From contig NZ_CP058910.1 in NCBI RefSeq assembly GCF_013415885.1, positions 3,658,001 through 3,722,000 on the forward strand: DNA of 64,000 bases, written 5' to 3'. The notes beneath the pieces were generated by a model, which worked only from the letters and a program-made list of their open reading frames with translations, searched no databases and had not been told where the DNA came from. Positions 38,096 to 45,414 of the stretch are shown in pieces. The stretch comes from Halosimplex rubrum. Its GTDB lineage: Archaea > Halobacteriota > Halobacteria > Halobacteriales > Haloarculaceae. Positions within the stretch are counted from its first letter, which is position 1, and every line of letters starts with the position of its first letter. The translations under genes were made by a program, and so were the position numbers.

Positions 38096-40147
38096 ATGAG
38101 CAGACCGATAGACGACCGGATCGAGGCCCAGCGGATCGCCGCCGACCTCGAGGAGCCGGTCGACGAGGCGAGCAATCTCGCCCGCAAGTTCGGGCTCGAC
38201 CCCTACGAGGTGAACTACTGGATCGTCGACTACGACGAGATGAACGAGCTCATCGCCTACGGCGGGTTCCAGCAGCGCTACCCCCACTGGCGGTGGGGCA
38301 TGCAGTACGACCGCCAGCAGAAACAGGGGCAGTTCCTCGGCGGCAAGGCCTTCGAGATCGTCAACAACGACGACCCCTCCCACGCCTTCCTCCAGGAGTC
38401 CAACACCCTCGCCGACCAGAAGGCGGTCATCACGCACGTCGAGGCCCACGCCGACTTCTTCGCCAACAACGAGTGGTTCGGCATGTTCGCGGGCTGGGCG
38501 TCCCAGGGGGACGCCGACGGCGCGGGCGGCGAACGCCGCACGCGGAGCCCCAACGCCGCGGCCATGCTCGCCAGGCACGCCGACGCCATCGAGTCGTTCA
38601 TGACCGACCCGGAGATCGACCGCAGCGAGGTCGAGAAGTGGATCGACAATATCCTGACGCTGGAGGACAACATCGACCAGCACGCCCCCTACGAGCCCAT
38701 CGACACGCGGATCGACCTCATCGACGAGCGCGACACCGCCGACGTGGCCGAGCAACTGGAGGAACTCGATCTGTCCGACGAGGTGAAAGGCCAGGTGTTC
38801 AGCGAGGAGTGGCTGGAGGCCCAGTCCGACGACGAGGAGGGCGCCACCTTCCCTGCCGAGCCCGACAAGGACGTGCTCGGGTTCCTCCGCAAACACGGCA
38901 TGCAGTACCGTGAGGACGCCGCCAGAGCCGACGAGATGGCGGACTGGCAGAAGGAAGTCCTCGAGATGCTCCGCCGGGAAGCGTACTACTTCGCGCCCCA
39001 GAAGATGACGAAGGTGCTCAACGAGGGGTGGGCCAGTTACTGGGAATCCACCATGATGACCGGCGAGAACTTCGCGGGGGACGACGAGTTCGTTCTCTAC
39101 GCCGACCACATGGCGAAGGTGCTGGGCTCGTCGGGGCTGAACCCCTACAAGCTCGGCCTCGAGATCTGGCAGTACGTCGAGAACACGACCAACCGCCGCG
39201 AGGTCGTCGAGCACCTGCTCCGCACTGAGGGAGTCACCTGGCGCAACTTCCACGACACCGTCGACTTCGAACGGGTTCTCGACCTGATCGAGCCCGACCC
39301 CGAAGTGGCCTCGGTGGTCGACCACCTCGACGAACTCGACCCCGACGACCCGCGGATCGACGCCGACGCGCTCGAAGCGGCCAGAGCCGGCGATATCGAC
39401 GTCGAGACCTACCCGTGGAAGGTGCTCACCTACGAGGGGCTGGCCGAACGGCACTACTCGCTGACCAAGCCCCAGAACCGCGGCTTCGTCTCGCGGGTCA
39501 GCCAGGAGGAGCTCGAACGGGTGTCGCGGTACATGTTCGACGACTCGCGGTACGGCTCCGTCGGGGACGCGCTGGCGGACATCGACTACGCCCGCGGCTG
39601 GGACCGCATGCGCGAGATCCGCGAGTCCCACAACGACGTGACCTTCCTCGACGAGTTCCTCACCCAGGAGTTCGTCGACGAGAACGACTACTTCACCTAC
39701 GAGTACACCCAGTCGACCGGCGACTACCGCGTCACCTCGACGGACTACACCGACGTGAAAAAGAAGCTGATGCTGCAGTTCACCAACTTCGGCAAGCCCA
39801 CCGTCGTCGTCGAGGACGGCAACTACAACAACCGCAACGAGTTGCTACTGGCCCACCAGTACAACGGCGTCATGCTCGACCTCGGGCAGGCCGAGGACAC
39901 GCTGCGGCGCGTGTTCGAACTCTGGGGTCGCCCGGTGAATCTGAAGACCATCGTCAAGGAGTTCGACGAGCACGACGTGGAGGTCGCCAAGCGCCGGGAC
40001 CGCGAGCCCGAACCCGCGGAGGTGGGCCGGCTGATCCGCTACGACGGCGACGAGGTCACCGTCGAGGAACTGCCGTGGGACGCCGTCGACCACCTCGCGG
40101 CCGACGACATCGACTACGACACCAAGCCCGAAGAGTGGCTGGCCTGA
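38096..40147 (+). CDS. spoVR: SpoVR family protein
   Basis: 683 residues. Family blocks are obvious: YEVNYWIVDYDEMNELIAYGG (shown as YEVNYWIVDYDEMNEL), FPHWRWGMQYD-like YPHWRWGMQYDRQ, PSHAFLQESNTLADQK, HVEAHADFFANN, WQKEVLEMLRREAYYFAPQ and KVLNEGWASYWEST, ending with a DUF-like tail after residue 480. SpoVR was named for a role in Bacillus spore cortex formation, and YcgB is the E. coli relative; in archaea it travels with PrkA and DUF444, so it is likely a common stress-response effector. Biochemistry unknown. Last gene of the operon, separated by 25 bp from the DUF444 stop; an ATG at 38067 is out of frame. Confidence 0.93.
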   Translation: MSRPIDDRIEAQRIAADLEEPVDEASNLARKFGLDPYEVNYWIVDYDEMNELIAYGGFQQRYPHWRWGMQYDRQQKQGQFLGGKAFEIVNNDDPSHAFLQESNTLADQKAVITHVEAHADFFANNEWFGMFAGWASQGDADGAGGERRTRSPNAAAMLARHADAIESFMTDPEIDRSEVEKWIDNILTLEDNIDQHAPYEPIDTRIDLIDERDTADVAEQLEELDLSDEVKGQVFSEEWLEAQSDDEEGATFPAEPDKDVLGFLRKHGMQYREDAARADEMADWQKEVLEMLRREAYYFAPQKMTKVLNEGWASYWESTMMTGENFAGDDEFVLYADHMAKVLGSSGLNPYKLGLEIWQYVENTTNRREVVEHLLRTEGVTWRNFHDTVDFERVLDLIEPDPEVASVVDHLDELDPDDPRIDADALEAARAGDIDVETYPWKVLTYEGLAERHYSLTKPQNRGFVSRVSQEELERVSRYMFDDSRYGSVGDALADIDYARGWDRMREIRESHNDVTFLDEFLTQEFVDENDYFTYEYTQSTGDYRVTSTDYTDVKKKLMLQFTNFGKPTVVVEDGNYNNRNELLLAHQYNGVMLDLGQAEDTLRRVFELWGRPVNLKTIVKEFDEHDVEVAKRRDREPEPAEVGRLIRYDGDEVTVEELPWDAVDHLAADDIDYDTKPEEWLA

Positions 40148-40237
40148 GCGTCCGGCCGCCGTCCTTCGTTCTCGCGAACTGAGAACCGGCTATCAATCGC
40201 GACATTAGTGCGTTTTCACACCGAGAGAAAGCCACTA

Positions 40238-40250
40238 GGCTTTTATTTCC
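40238..40250 (+). promoter_or_regulatory. TATA box of the TasA-like gene
   Basis: AGGCTTTTATTTC, placing the transcription start near 40275 and leaving a leader of about 55 nt made up mainly of the hairpin at 40280-40319. Confidence 0.6.
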
Positions 40251-40279
40251 GTAGATGTAGTAGCGAGTTACAAGCCGAT

Positions 40280-40319
40280 GCCAGGGTGGGTGGGCACCGA
40301 TAGCCCCTGGGTCCCTGGC
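40280..40319 (+). promoter_or_regulatory. Leader hairpin in front of the TasA-like gene
   Basis: Nested inverted repeats: outer GCCAGGG/CCCTGGC (40280-40286 with 40313-40319) and inner GGGC-7 nt-GCCC (40292-40306). It ends 11 nt before ATG 40331 and lies beside the GGTGATT ribosome-binding area, so it could control translation or mRNA stability. Confidence 0.55.
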
Positions 40320-40330
40320 GGGTGATTCAG

Positions 40331-40909
40331 ATGACAGACGAAGACAACAGCAAGACGATAGAGCTCAATCGACGGCGCGTTCTGGGTGGTATCATCACGG
40401 TCGGCGGCGCTGCGGCTGCCGCGGGTGCGGGGACGACCGCATTCTTCAGTGATAGCGAGTCCAGTGAGGACAACACGGTCACCGCCGGTACACTTGACCT
40501 GACGGTCAACGATGGCGATAGCTTCAGTTACTCGGTCGGTGATATCGCTCCAGGAGACCCTTTCGAAGTCACTGTCAACCTGTCGAAGTCGGGGATCGAC
40601 GCCGACCGGATCGTCGTCGGAACGTCCACCGACCAAGGCGAAGCCGAAGTGAACCTGGCCGACCGGCTGGTCGTCGATGCCGTATCCTGGTCGGGTACCA
40701 TCGAATCAGGCGGAACACCCGACAGCGTTCAGTCGATGGCGGATACAGACATCGTCCTCGACGCCTCCACGATCAACAATGGGTCAACGGGGGAACTGAC
40801 CGTCTCCGGGACCTTCGACCAGAACGCGGGCAACGACTACCAGGGCGCCTCAGTCGACATCGACCACACGTTCACGCTGTATCAGGACAGCACCCAGGTC
40901 AACGGCTAA
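40331..40909 (+). CDS. TasA/camelysin-like secreted protein with SipW-type signal peptide
   Basis: 192 residues. The N-terminus combines a twin-arginine-like stretch (NRRRVLGG, residues 13-20) with the SipW-dependent signature GTTAFFSDSES and TAGTLDLTV just after the hydrophobic core; the mature part is a beta-rich domain (DIAPGDPFEVTVNLSKSG, HTFTLYQDSTQ). TasA and camelysin form extracellular fibres or cell-surface metalloprotease-like proteins; archaeal members are probable fibre subunits. The signal peptidase gene that should cut this precursor follows 82 bp downstream. Codon usage is less GC-biased than in surrounding housekeeping genes. Start ATG 40331 follows GGTGATTCAG. Confidence 0.85.
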   Translation: MTDEDNSKTIELNRRRVLGGIITVGGAAAAAGAGTTAFFSDSESSEDNTVTAGTLDLTVNDGDSFSYSVGDIAPGDPFEVTVNLSKSGIDADRIVVGTSTDQGEAEVNLADRLVVDAVSWSGTIESGGTPDSVQSMADTDIVLDASTINNGSTGELTVSGTFDQNAGNDYQGASVDIDHTFTLYQDSTQVNG

Positions 40910-40991
40910 CGACGGCCAATCGCAGTGACGTGGCCGCTTTCGGTAGCGAGTGAGATAATCGGACAGCACCACGCGAGCGGACGATCGCTCG

Positions 40992-41549
40992 ATGCAAGAC
41001 ACAGAAATGGACTCACCACCGATAGACCAACTTGACCGTCGAAAGGTTCTACACGTTGGCGGCCTCGTCACCGGACTGATCATTGTTGGTGTGTTCCTCG
41101 CCATCGCGTTCCCGCAGGTTGCGGGCGCCGACGGGAGTTACGTCGTTACCTCAGACAGTATGTCGCCAGCGATCAACGCGGGTTCGGTCGTCTTCGTAGA
41201 CGGGCTGCCGGCCGATGAACTGTCGGACGGTGACGTGATTACCTATCAAATTTCAGACGAACGAGTTACACACCGGGTAGTTGCGGTCCGCGAGACCGAC
41301 GACGGTCGTGAGTTCAAGACAAAGGGCGATGCTAACGAACAGCCGGACCCAGGCTGGGTCCCGGCCGATCGCGTTATCGGCGTCGTCGCTTTCGCCGTCC
41401 CGCTGGTCGGCTACGTGGTGAGCTTTGCAAACTCGGATGCAGGACTACTCGCGCTCGTGGTGATCCCGGCGGTACTGCTCATCATCTCCGAGTTGTGGGA
41501 CCTGTTCCGGGCGCCACCGAGCGAGTCTGAAGACGGTGTCGGGCCATGA
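40992..41549 (+). CDS. Signal peptidase I, archaeal/SipW type
   Basis: 185 residues. One N-terminal transmembrane helix (about 23-45), then TSDSMSPAI with catalytic Ser56, THRVV with His94 in place of the bacterial lysine (the Ser-His ER/archaeal arrangement used by SipW), and KGDANEQPD with Asp113/119; a second helix lies near residues 130-165. It should process the TasA-like precursor before it and the protein encoded after it, with which it overlaps by 4 bp (ATGA). Confidence 0.92.
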   Translation: MQDTEMDSPPIDQLDRRKVLHVGGLVTGLIIVGVFLAIAFPQVAGADGSYVVTSDSMSPAINAGSVVFVDGLPADELSDGDVITYQISDERVTHRVVAVRETDDGREFKTKGDANEQPDPGWVPADRVIGVVAFAVPLVGYVVSFANSDAGLLALVVIPAVLLIISELWDLFRAPPSESEDGVGP

Positions 41550-42475
41550 AGTGGTCAGTCAGCCCACGGACTGTCACAATCACGGTGATCGCAGTGGCGG
41601 TACTCTCGGGAGGTATCGGATCCTCTGTGACTCATGCATACTTCACCAGCACAGAGACTGGCAGTGGAACGATTAGCGCGGCCGATTCGTTCGGGGGCAG
41701 TTCGCCTCCAAGCGATGATGTCGCTTGGGACGACGCCGACGGAGACGGGCAGTACGACGAGGGCGAGCGGACGTACTCGCCGAGCGAACTCGCTAACTTC
41801 GACAATCAGTCGTCGAACCTCGTTATCCCCGAATCGGTGGGTACCGTCGAGACATCCGGGAGCGAGAACATCCAAATAACGGCGAAGAGTATCACAAGCG
41901 AGGTGAAAATCGAGGCGAAAAACGGCGATGTCAACCTGAACGCGAAGAACGGTAACGTCGATCTATCCGGGTCAGTCGTGTCCAAGACGGGTTCCGTAGA
42001 CATCGACGCTCAGTTCGGAGACGTCTACCTCGAAGGGGCGACGTTGGATTCGAAAAATCGGAACATCGATGTGACTGCCGGTGGCCTCCTCGATATCGAC
42101 GGAGCGACGATCGATACCAACGCCCAGATCACTCTCCGTGCACAGCAGATCTCGGCACGGGACGCGACGATCTCCTCGAAAAACGGTAATATCGCGCTGA
42201 GAGCCACGGAGAACGGGGGTGGCGAACTTGACGCCACTGGGGCGACGATGGACACTAACGGGCAGATCACACTGCGCTCCGGGGCAGACCTGCGGCTCGA
42301 AGACGCGACGCTTTCGAGCAAGAACGGCGATGCGACGGCGGAGGTGGGTGCAAGCAGTGATACCCTCTACGTCGAGGGCGCCACGATTCAGGACAAAGAC
42401 GATACGCTCCGGTACTCGCCGGGTGATACGACGGTAGACGGCACTCCCGCATCCGGATCGACTCAACCCAATTGA
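41546..42475 (+). CDS. SipW-type secreted protein with beta-solenoid-like repeats
   Basis: 309 residues. The N-terminus has a hydrophobic segment and the SipW-type motif THAYFTSTETGSGTISAAD (residues 29-47). After an acidic calcium-binding-like stretch (DDADGDGQYDEGE), residues 110-285 consist of short degenerate repeats of the type A/T-x-x-S-K-N-G-x-I/V alternating with D-T-N-x-Q-I-T-L (e.g. TISSKNGNIALRA, TLSSKNGDATAEV, TIDTNAQITLRA, TMDTNGQITLRS). Regular strands of this spacing suggest a right-handed beta-helix, as in adhesins. Probably a surface or matrix protein exported and processed together with the TasA-like protein. No family recognised. Confidence 0.7.
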   Translation: MKWSVSPRTVTITVIAVAVLSGGIGSSVTHAYFTSTETGSGTISAADSFGGSSPPSDDVAWDDADGDGQYDEGERTYSPSELANFDNQSSNLVIPESVGTVETSGSENIQITAKSITSEVKIEAKNGDVNLNAKNGNVDLSGSVVSKTGSVDIDAQFGDVYLEGATLDSKNRNIDVTAGGLLDIDGATIDTNAQITLRAQQISARDATISSKNGNIALRATENGGGELDATGATMDTNGQITLRSGADLRLEDATLSSKNGDATAEVGASSDTLYVEGATIQDKDDTLRYSPGDTTVDGTPASGSTQPN

Positions 42476-42764
42476 GGCTCGAACGGGAACGCGGCCGGAC
42501 CCTGCATACCTGCAACTCGCCGACGTGTTTTTCGTTCCCACGTCCAATACCGACTCATATCAGAGCTTGGAATACAACGTGCATCCTGACCACGACCCTC
42601 CAGAAGCGCATCCGCCCTGCACCCCTAGCCAAAGATAGTATTACCGGCATTTGCGGTAGATCTCGATTCGAGATGTCCGGTATTCGTATCGTCGGATCCG
42701 TTTATTATCTATATCGATAATTTGGTGACGACCTATTTGTATTCGGATGGCAGACTAAGTTGTA

Positions 42765-43145
42765 ATGGCAACAGCGGACGCGTCCTGGCTCGACTTCGAC
42801 GGGGGCTTGTCAGACACTTCGCTGTTCGACGAGGTATCGTTCTCACGAATTTGGTTACTCGCGGTCGCGACGTACGGCGTCGGTGACGTGGTGACCACCA
42901 TCGCGCTGGTGTACTTCAGCCCGCTGCACACCGAGGCGAACCCTGTCATCCGGCAGGCGATCATGGCCTTCGGCGGCGGCGGCTTCCTCGGGCTCAAACT
43001 GCTGGTCATCTACGCCTGTATCGGCATCAGCCTCTGGGCGGGCGTCGGCGACGACGACCGGCTCATGTTCTACGCGCCGCCGATACTGCTGGCGGTCGTC
43101 GGTCTCTACACCACCGTCCACAACCTCGGGATCCTCCTTCACTGA
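42765..43145 (+). CDS. Small membrane protein (DUF5658-like)
   Basis: 126 residues with three transmembrane helices: RIWLLAVATYGVGDVVTT, FLGLKLLVIYACIGISLW and PPILLAVVGLYTTVHNL. The pattern GVGDVVTT followed by EANP is what I recall from the DUF5658 family, which is unassigned. The 3' end overlaps the convergent gene at 43139-43984 by 7 bp. It is preceded by an AT-rich spacer (42476-42764) with a T-run near 42528 that may end the TasA-block transcript. Confidence 0.65.
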   Translation: MATADASWLDFDGGLSDTSLFDEVSFSRIWLLAVATYGVGDVVTTIALVYFSPLHTEANPVIRQAIMAFGGGGFLGLKLLVIYACIGISLWAGVGDDDRLMFYAPPILLAVVGLYTTVHNLGILLH

Positions 43146-43984
43146 GACGGCGCGGTCCCGTCGACCGACCGGAGGGTGAACCCGATGTCGAAGGAGACCG
43201 AGTCGCTCTGCACTTCGTTGCCCGTCTCGGCCGGGAGCCGCCACTCCATGACGATCGTCACGTCTTCTCCGGCGGCGAGGCCGTCCCCGATCGTCCGGTT
43301 CCCGGCGTCGAGGCTCCCGAGCGGGACGAACCCCCCGTCCCCGTAGACCTCGACCGTCTCCCCGTCCGGGAACTCCGCGGAGACGCGGACTAGCAGGTGC
43401 TCGTCGAGTTCACCCACGCCGGGTGAGTCGTCGACCGGCGACTCCGGTGGGAGGATCCCGTTCTCGTCGCTCTCGACGTCGAGGTCGGTGACGCTGAGTT
43501 CACCGGCCGCGCCGCCGGTGTTTCGGAGTCGCAGACGGGAGACCCCTTCGTCACCGGGGACGACGCCGTCGGCGCGGAGCAGCGTCGCGTTCGCCACCGT
43601 CGTCAGCGAGACGTTCCCCGTGGCGTTCGGCGCGGGAGCCGGGGTCGCCGACGGAGTCCCCGGCCCCGGCGACCCGTCCGGGAAGCCGTCGAGGACGAAC
43701 GTCCCCAGCCCGCCACCGACGAAGACGAGCAAAAGCAGTAGCAACAGCAGGAGGATTCGGCGCCGCGAACGGCCTTCATGCGACGGTGGATCGTCCCCGG
43801 TAGCGCCCGTGTCGGTCTCCGCTCCCGCCGGCTGTTCGCCGTCGGAAGCCGAGTCCGCCGGAGCCGAATCCCCCGACTGCGAGCCGTCCGGAGCGTTCTC
43901 CGGTCCGGGTTCCCCGGGCGTACGCTCCGGTGACGGCTCCACTGGGGTGCCGTCGGAGTCATCGGGTCCGTCAGCTGGCGCCAT
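43139..43984 (-). CDS. Membrane-anchored protein with TasA/CalY-like C-terminal domain
   Basis: 281 residues from ATG 43984. An acidic, Pro/Ser-rich N-terminal segment (1-75) precedes a basic stop (GRSRRRILL) and one transmembrane helix (about 76-95), so the remainder is extracellular. Outside is a Pro/Ala linker and a beta domain with the camelysin-like features LRLRNTGGAAGELSVTDLDV and IVMEWRLPAETGNEVQSDSV ending in FDIGFTL. It may anchor or cap the matrix built by the neighbouring TasA-like proteins. An in-frame upstream ATG at 44095 adds a cysteine/arginine-rich stretch of doubtful value. It is on the opposite strand from the TasA block. Confidence 0.65.
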   Translation of the reverse strand: MAPADGPDDSDGTPVEPSPERTPGEPGPENAPDGSQSGDSAPADSASDGEQPAGAETDTGATGDDPPSHEGRSRRRILLLLLLLLLVFVGGGLGTFVLDGFPDGSPGPGTPSATPAPAPNATGNVSLTTVANATLLRADGVVPGDEGVSRLRLRNTGGAAGELSVTDLDVESDENGILPPESPVDDSPGVGELDEHLLVRVSAEFPDGETVEVYGDGGFVPLGSLDAGNRTIGDGLAAGEDVTIVMEWRLPAETGNEVQSDSVSFDIGFTLRSVDGTAPSQ

Positions 43985-44193
43985 CGCCGTCACCTCCCGG
44001 CGGAGCGGCCGAGCAGTCGCTGCTTCGGCCGGCGCGCGCGACAGCTCGTACCGCACCCTGCATCGTTTCTGACACTCACCCGAACGCCGGGCCACCGCCC
44101 GTCGACCATCGGGTCCGGACCCACCCGCCCGACGATCGTGTCGCCCGAAGCGATCTGATACTGATCAGGTGAACGGAGCTTAAATGAATTGTG

Positions 44194-45327
44194 TCACTCG
44201 AACCGGCCGAGGGCGTATCCGGACACGTCGAAGTCGGTCCCGCCGTCGAGCGCGAGGTCGGCCAGGATCTCGCCGAGGACGGGCGCGAACTTGTAGCCCC
44301 GTCCGGACAGTCCGGCCGCGACCGCGACGCGCCCGTCGGCGAGCGTGTCGAGGAGGAACCGCCCGTCCGGCGAATCGGTGACCAGTCCGGTCGAGAGCCG
44401 CAGCGTCGACCCGGCGGCGCCGGGGACGTACTCGTCGGCGAACGCCCGCAGCGGCCGCTCGTCGGCCTGGGTCGGCTCGGAGAGCGCGTCCGGCGCGGTC
44501 GGTCTGAAGTCCGCTCGCCCGAACTTCATCCCCGGCAGATCCGGGCCGGGCAGGCCGTAGAAGTTCTCGCCGTCGACGGTCGCGACGAACGGCGGCAGGC
44601 GGTCGTCGGCGAGCGAGGCCGAGCGGTCGCCGCTCGGGGCGAACCAGGCGGTCGCGTGGCGGCAGGGTTCGAGCAGGCCGTCGAGGGCGTCGACCGCCTG
44701 TGCCGCCCAGGCGCCGGCGGTCACGACCAGCCGGTCGGCGCGGTAGGTGTCGCGGTCGGTGTCGACGCGGACGCCGCCGTCGACCGTGTCCCAGTCGACG
44801 ACTCGCTCGCGCGCCCGGACCGTGGCGCCCGCGTCGAGCGCCGCGGCGACGTGGGCGACGACGCCGCGTTCCGACGCGACGACCGCGCCGTCGGGCTGGT
44901 AGAGCGCCTCTGCGTCCTCAGGGAAGTCGTAGCCGGGGAACCGTTCGGCGAGGTCGGCGCCCGACAGCGACTCGTGGTCGAGGCCGTGCCGTTCGCAGGC
45001 CCGACGGGCGCTCGCGACGGGGTCGTCGCCGCCGACGGCGACGGCCAGCGACCCCGTCTCGGTCAGCAGGTCGCGACCGGTCCGGGCTTCGAGCGCGCGC
45101 CACGAGTCGTGGGCGCGGTCGGCCAGCGCCATCGTCGTCGACTCGCCGTCGAGCAACCGCTGCAACAGTCGCGTCCGGCCGTGCGAGGAGCCCCGGCCGT
45201 GGGGCACGTCGAAGCGTTCGATGCCGAGAACCGAGGCGCCGCGGCGGGCGAGGTGATACGTCGCCGCGCTCCCGACGCCACCGACCCCCAGGACGATCGC
45301 GTCGTATCGCCCGCCGCTCGGTGTCAT
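44194..45327 (-). CDS. FAD-dependent amine oxidase, sarcosine/N-methyltryptophan oxidase family
   Basis: 377 residues. FAD Rossmann motif VLGVGGVGSAATYHL (residues about 13-27), the MSOX-family segment GSSHGRTRLLQRL, and the C-terminal GLSGRGYKFAPVLGE. In monomeric sarcosine oxidases a cysteine in a C-x-Y-T-x-TPD context binds FAD covalently; here the corresponding stretch reads TGLVTDSPD with Gly in that place, so FAD is expected to be non-covalent. Substrate could be sarcosine, N-methyl amino acids or another secondary amine. Start ATG 45327; an ATG at 45396 adds unmatched residues. Confidence 0.8.
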   Translation of the reverse strand: MTPSGGRYDAIVLGVGGVGSAATYHLARRGASVLGIERFDVPHGRGSSHGRTRLLQRLLDGESTTMALADRAHDSWRALEARTGRDLLTETGSLAVAVGGDDPVASARRACERHGLDHESLSGADLAERFPGYDFPEDAEALYQPDGAVVASERGVVAHVAAALDAGATVRARERVVDWDTVDGGVRVDTDRDTYRADRLVVTAGAWAAQAVDALDGLLEPCRHATAWFAPSGDRSASLADDRLPPFVATVDGENFYGLPGPDLPGMKFGRADFRPTAPDALSEPTQADERPLRAFADEYVPGAAGSTLRLSTGLVTDSPDGRFLLDTLADGRVAVAAGLSGRGYKFAPVLGEILADLALDGGTDFDVSGYALGRFE

Positions 45328-45414
45328 GTCGACTTCTGGGTGGCCATCAGGCAAAGCCATTACGTCATCCGGACGGCTCGCGGTCGGTCCCGGCACCGAA
45401 CGGGACCGTCGGGG

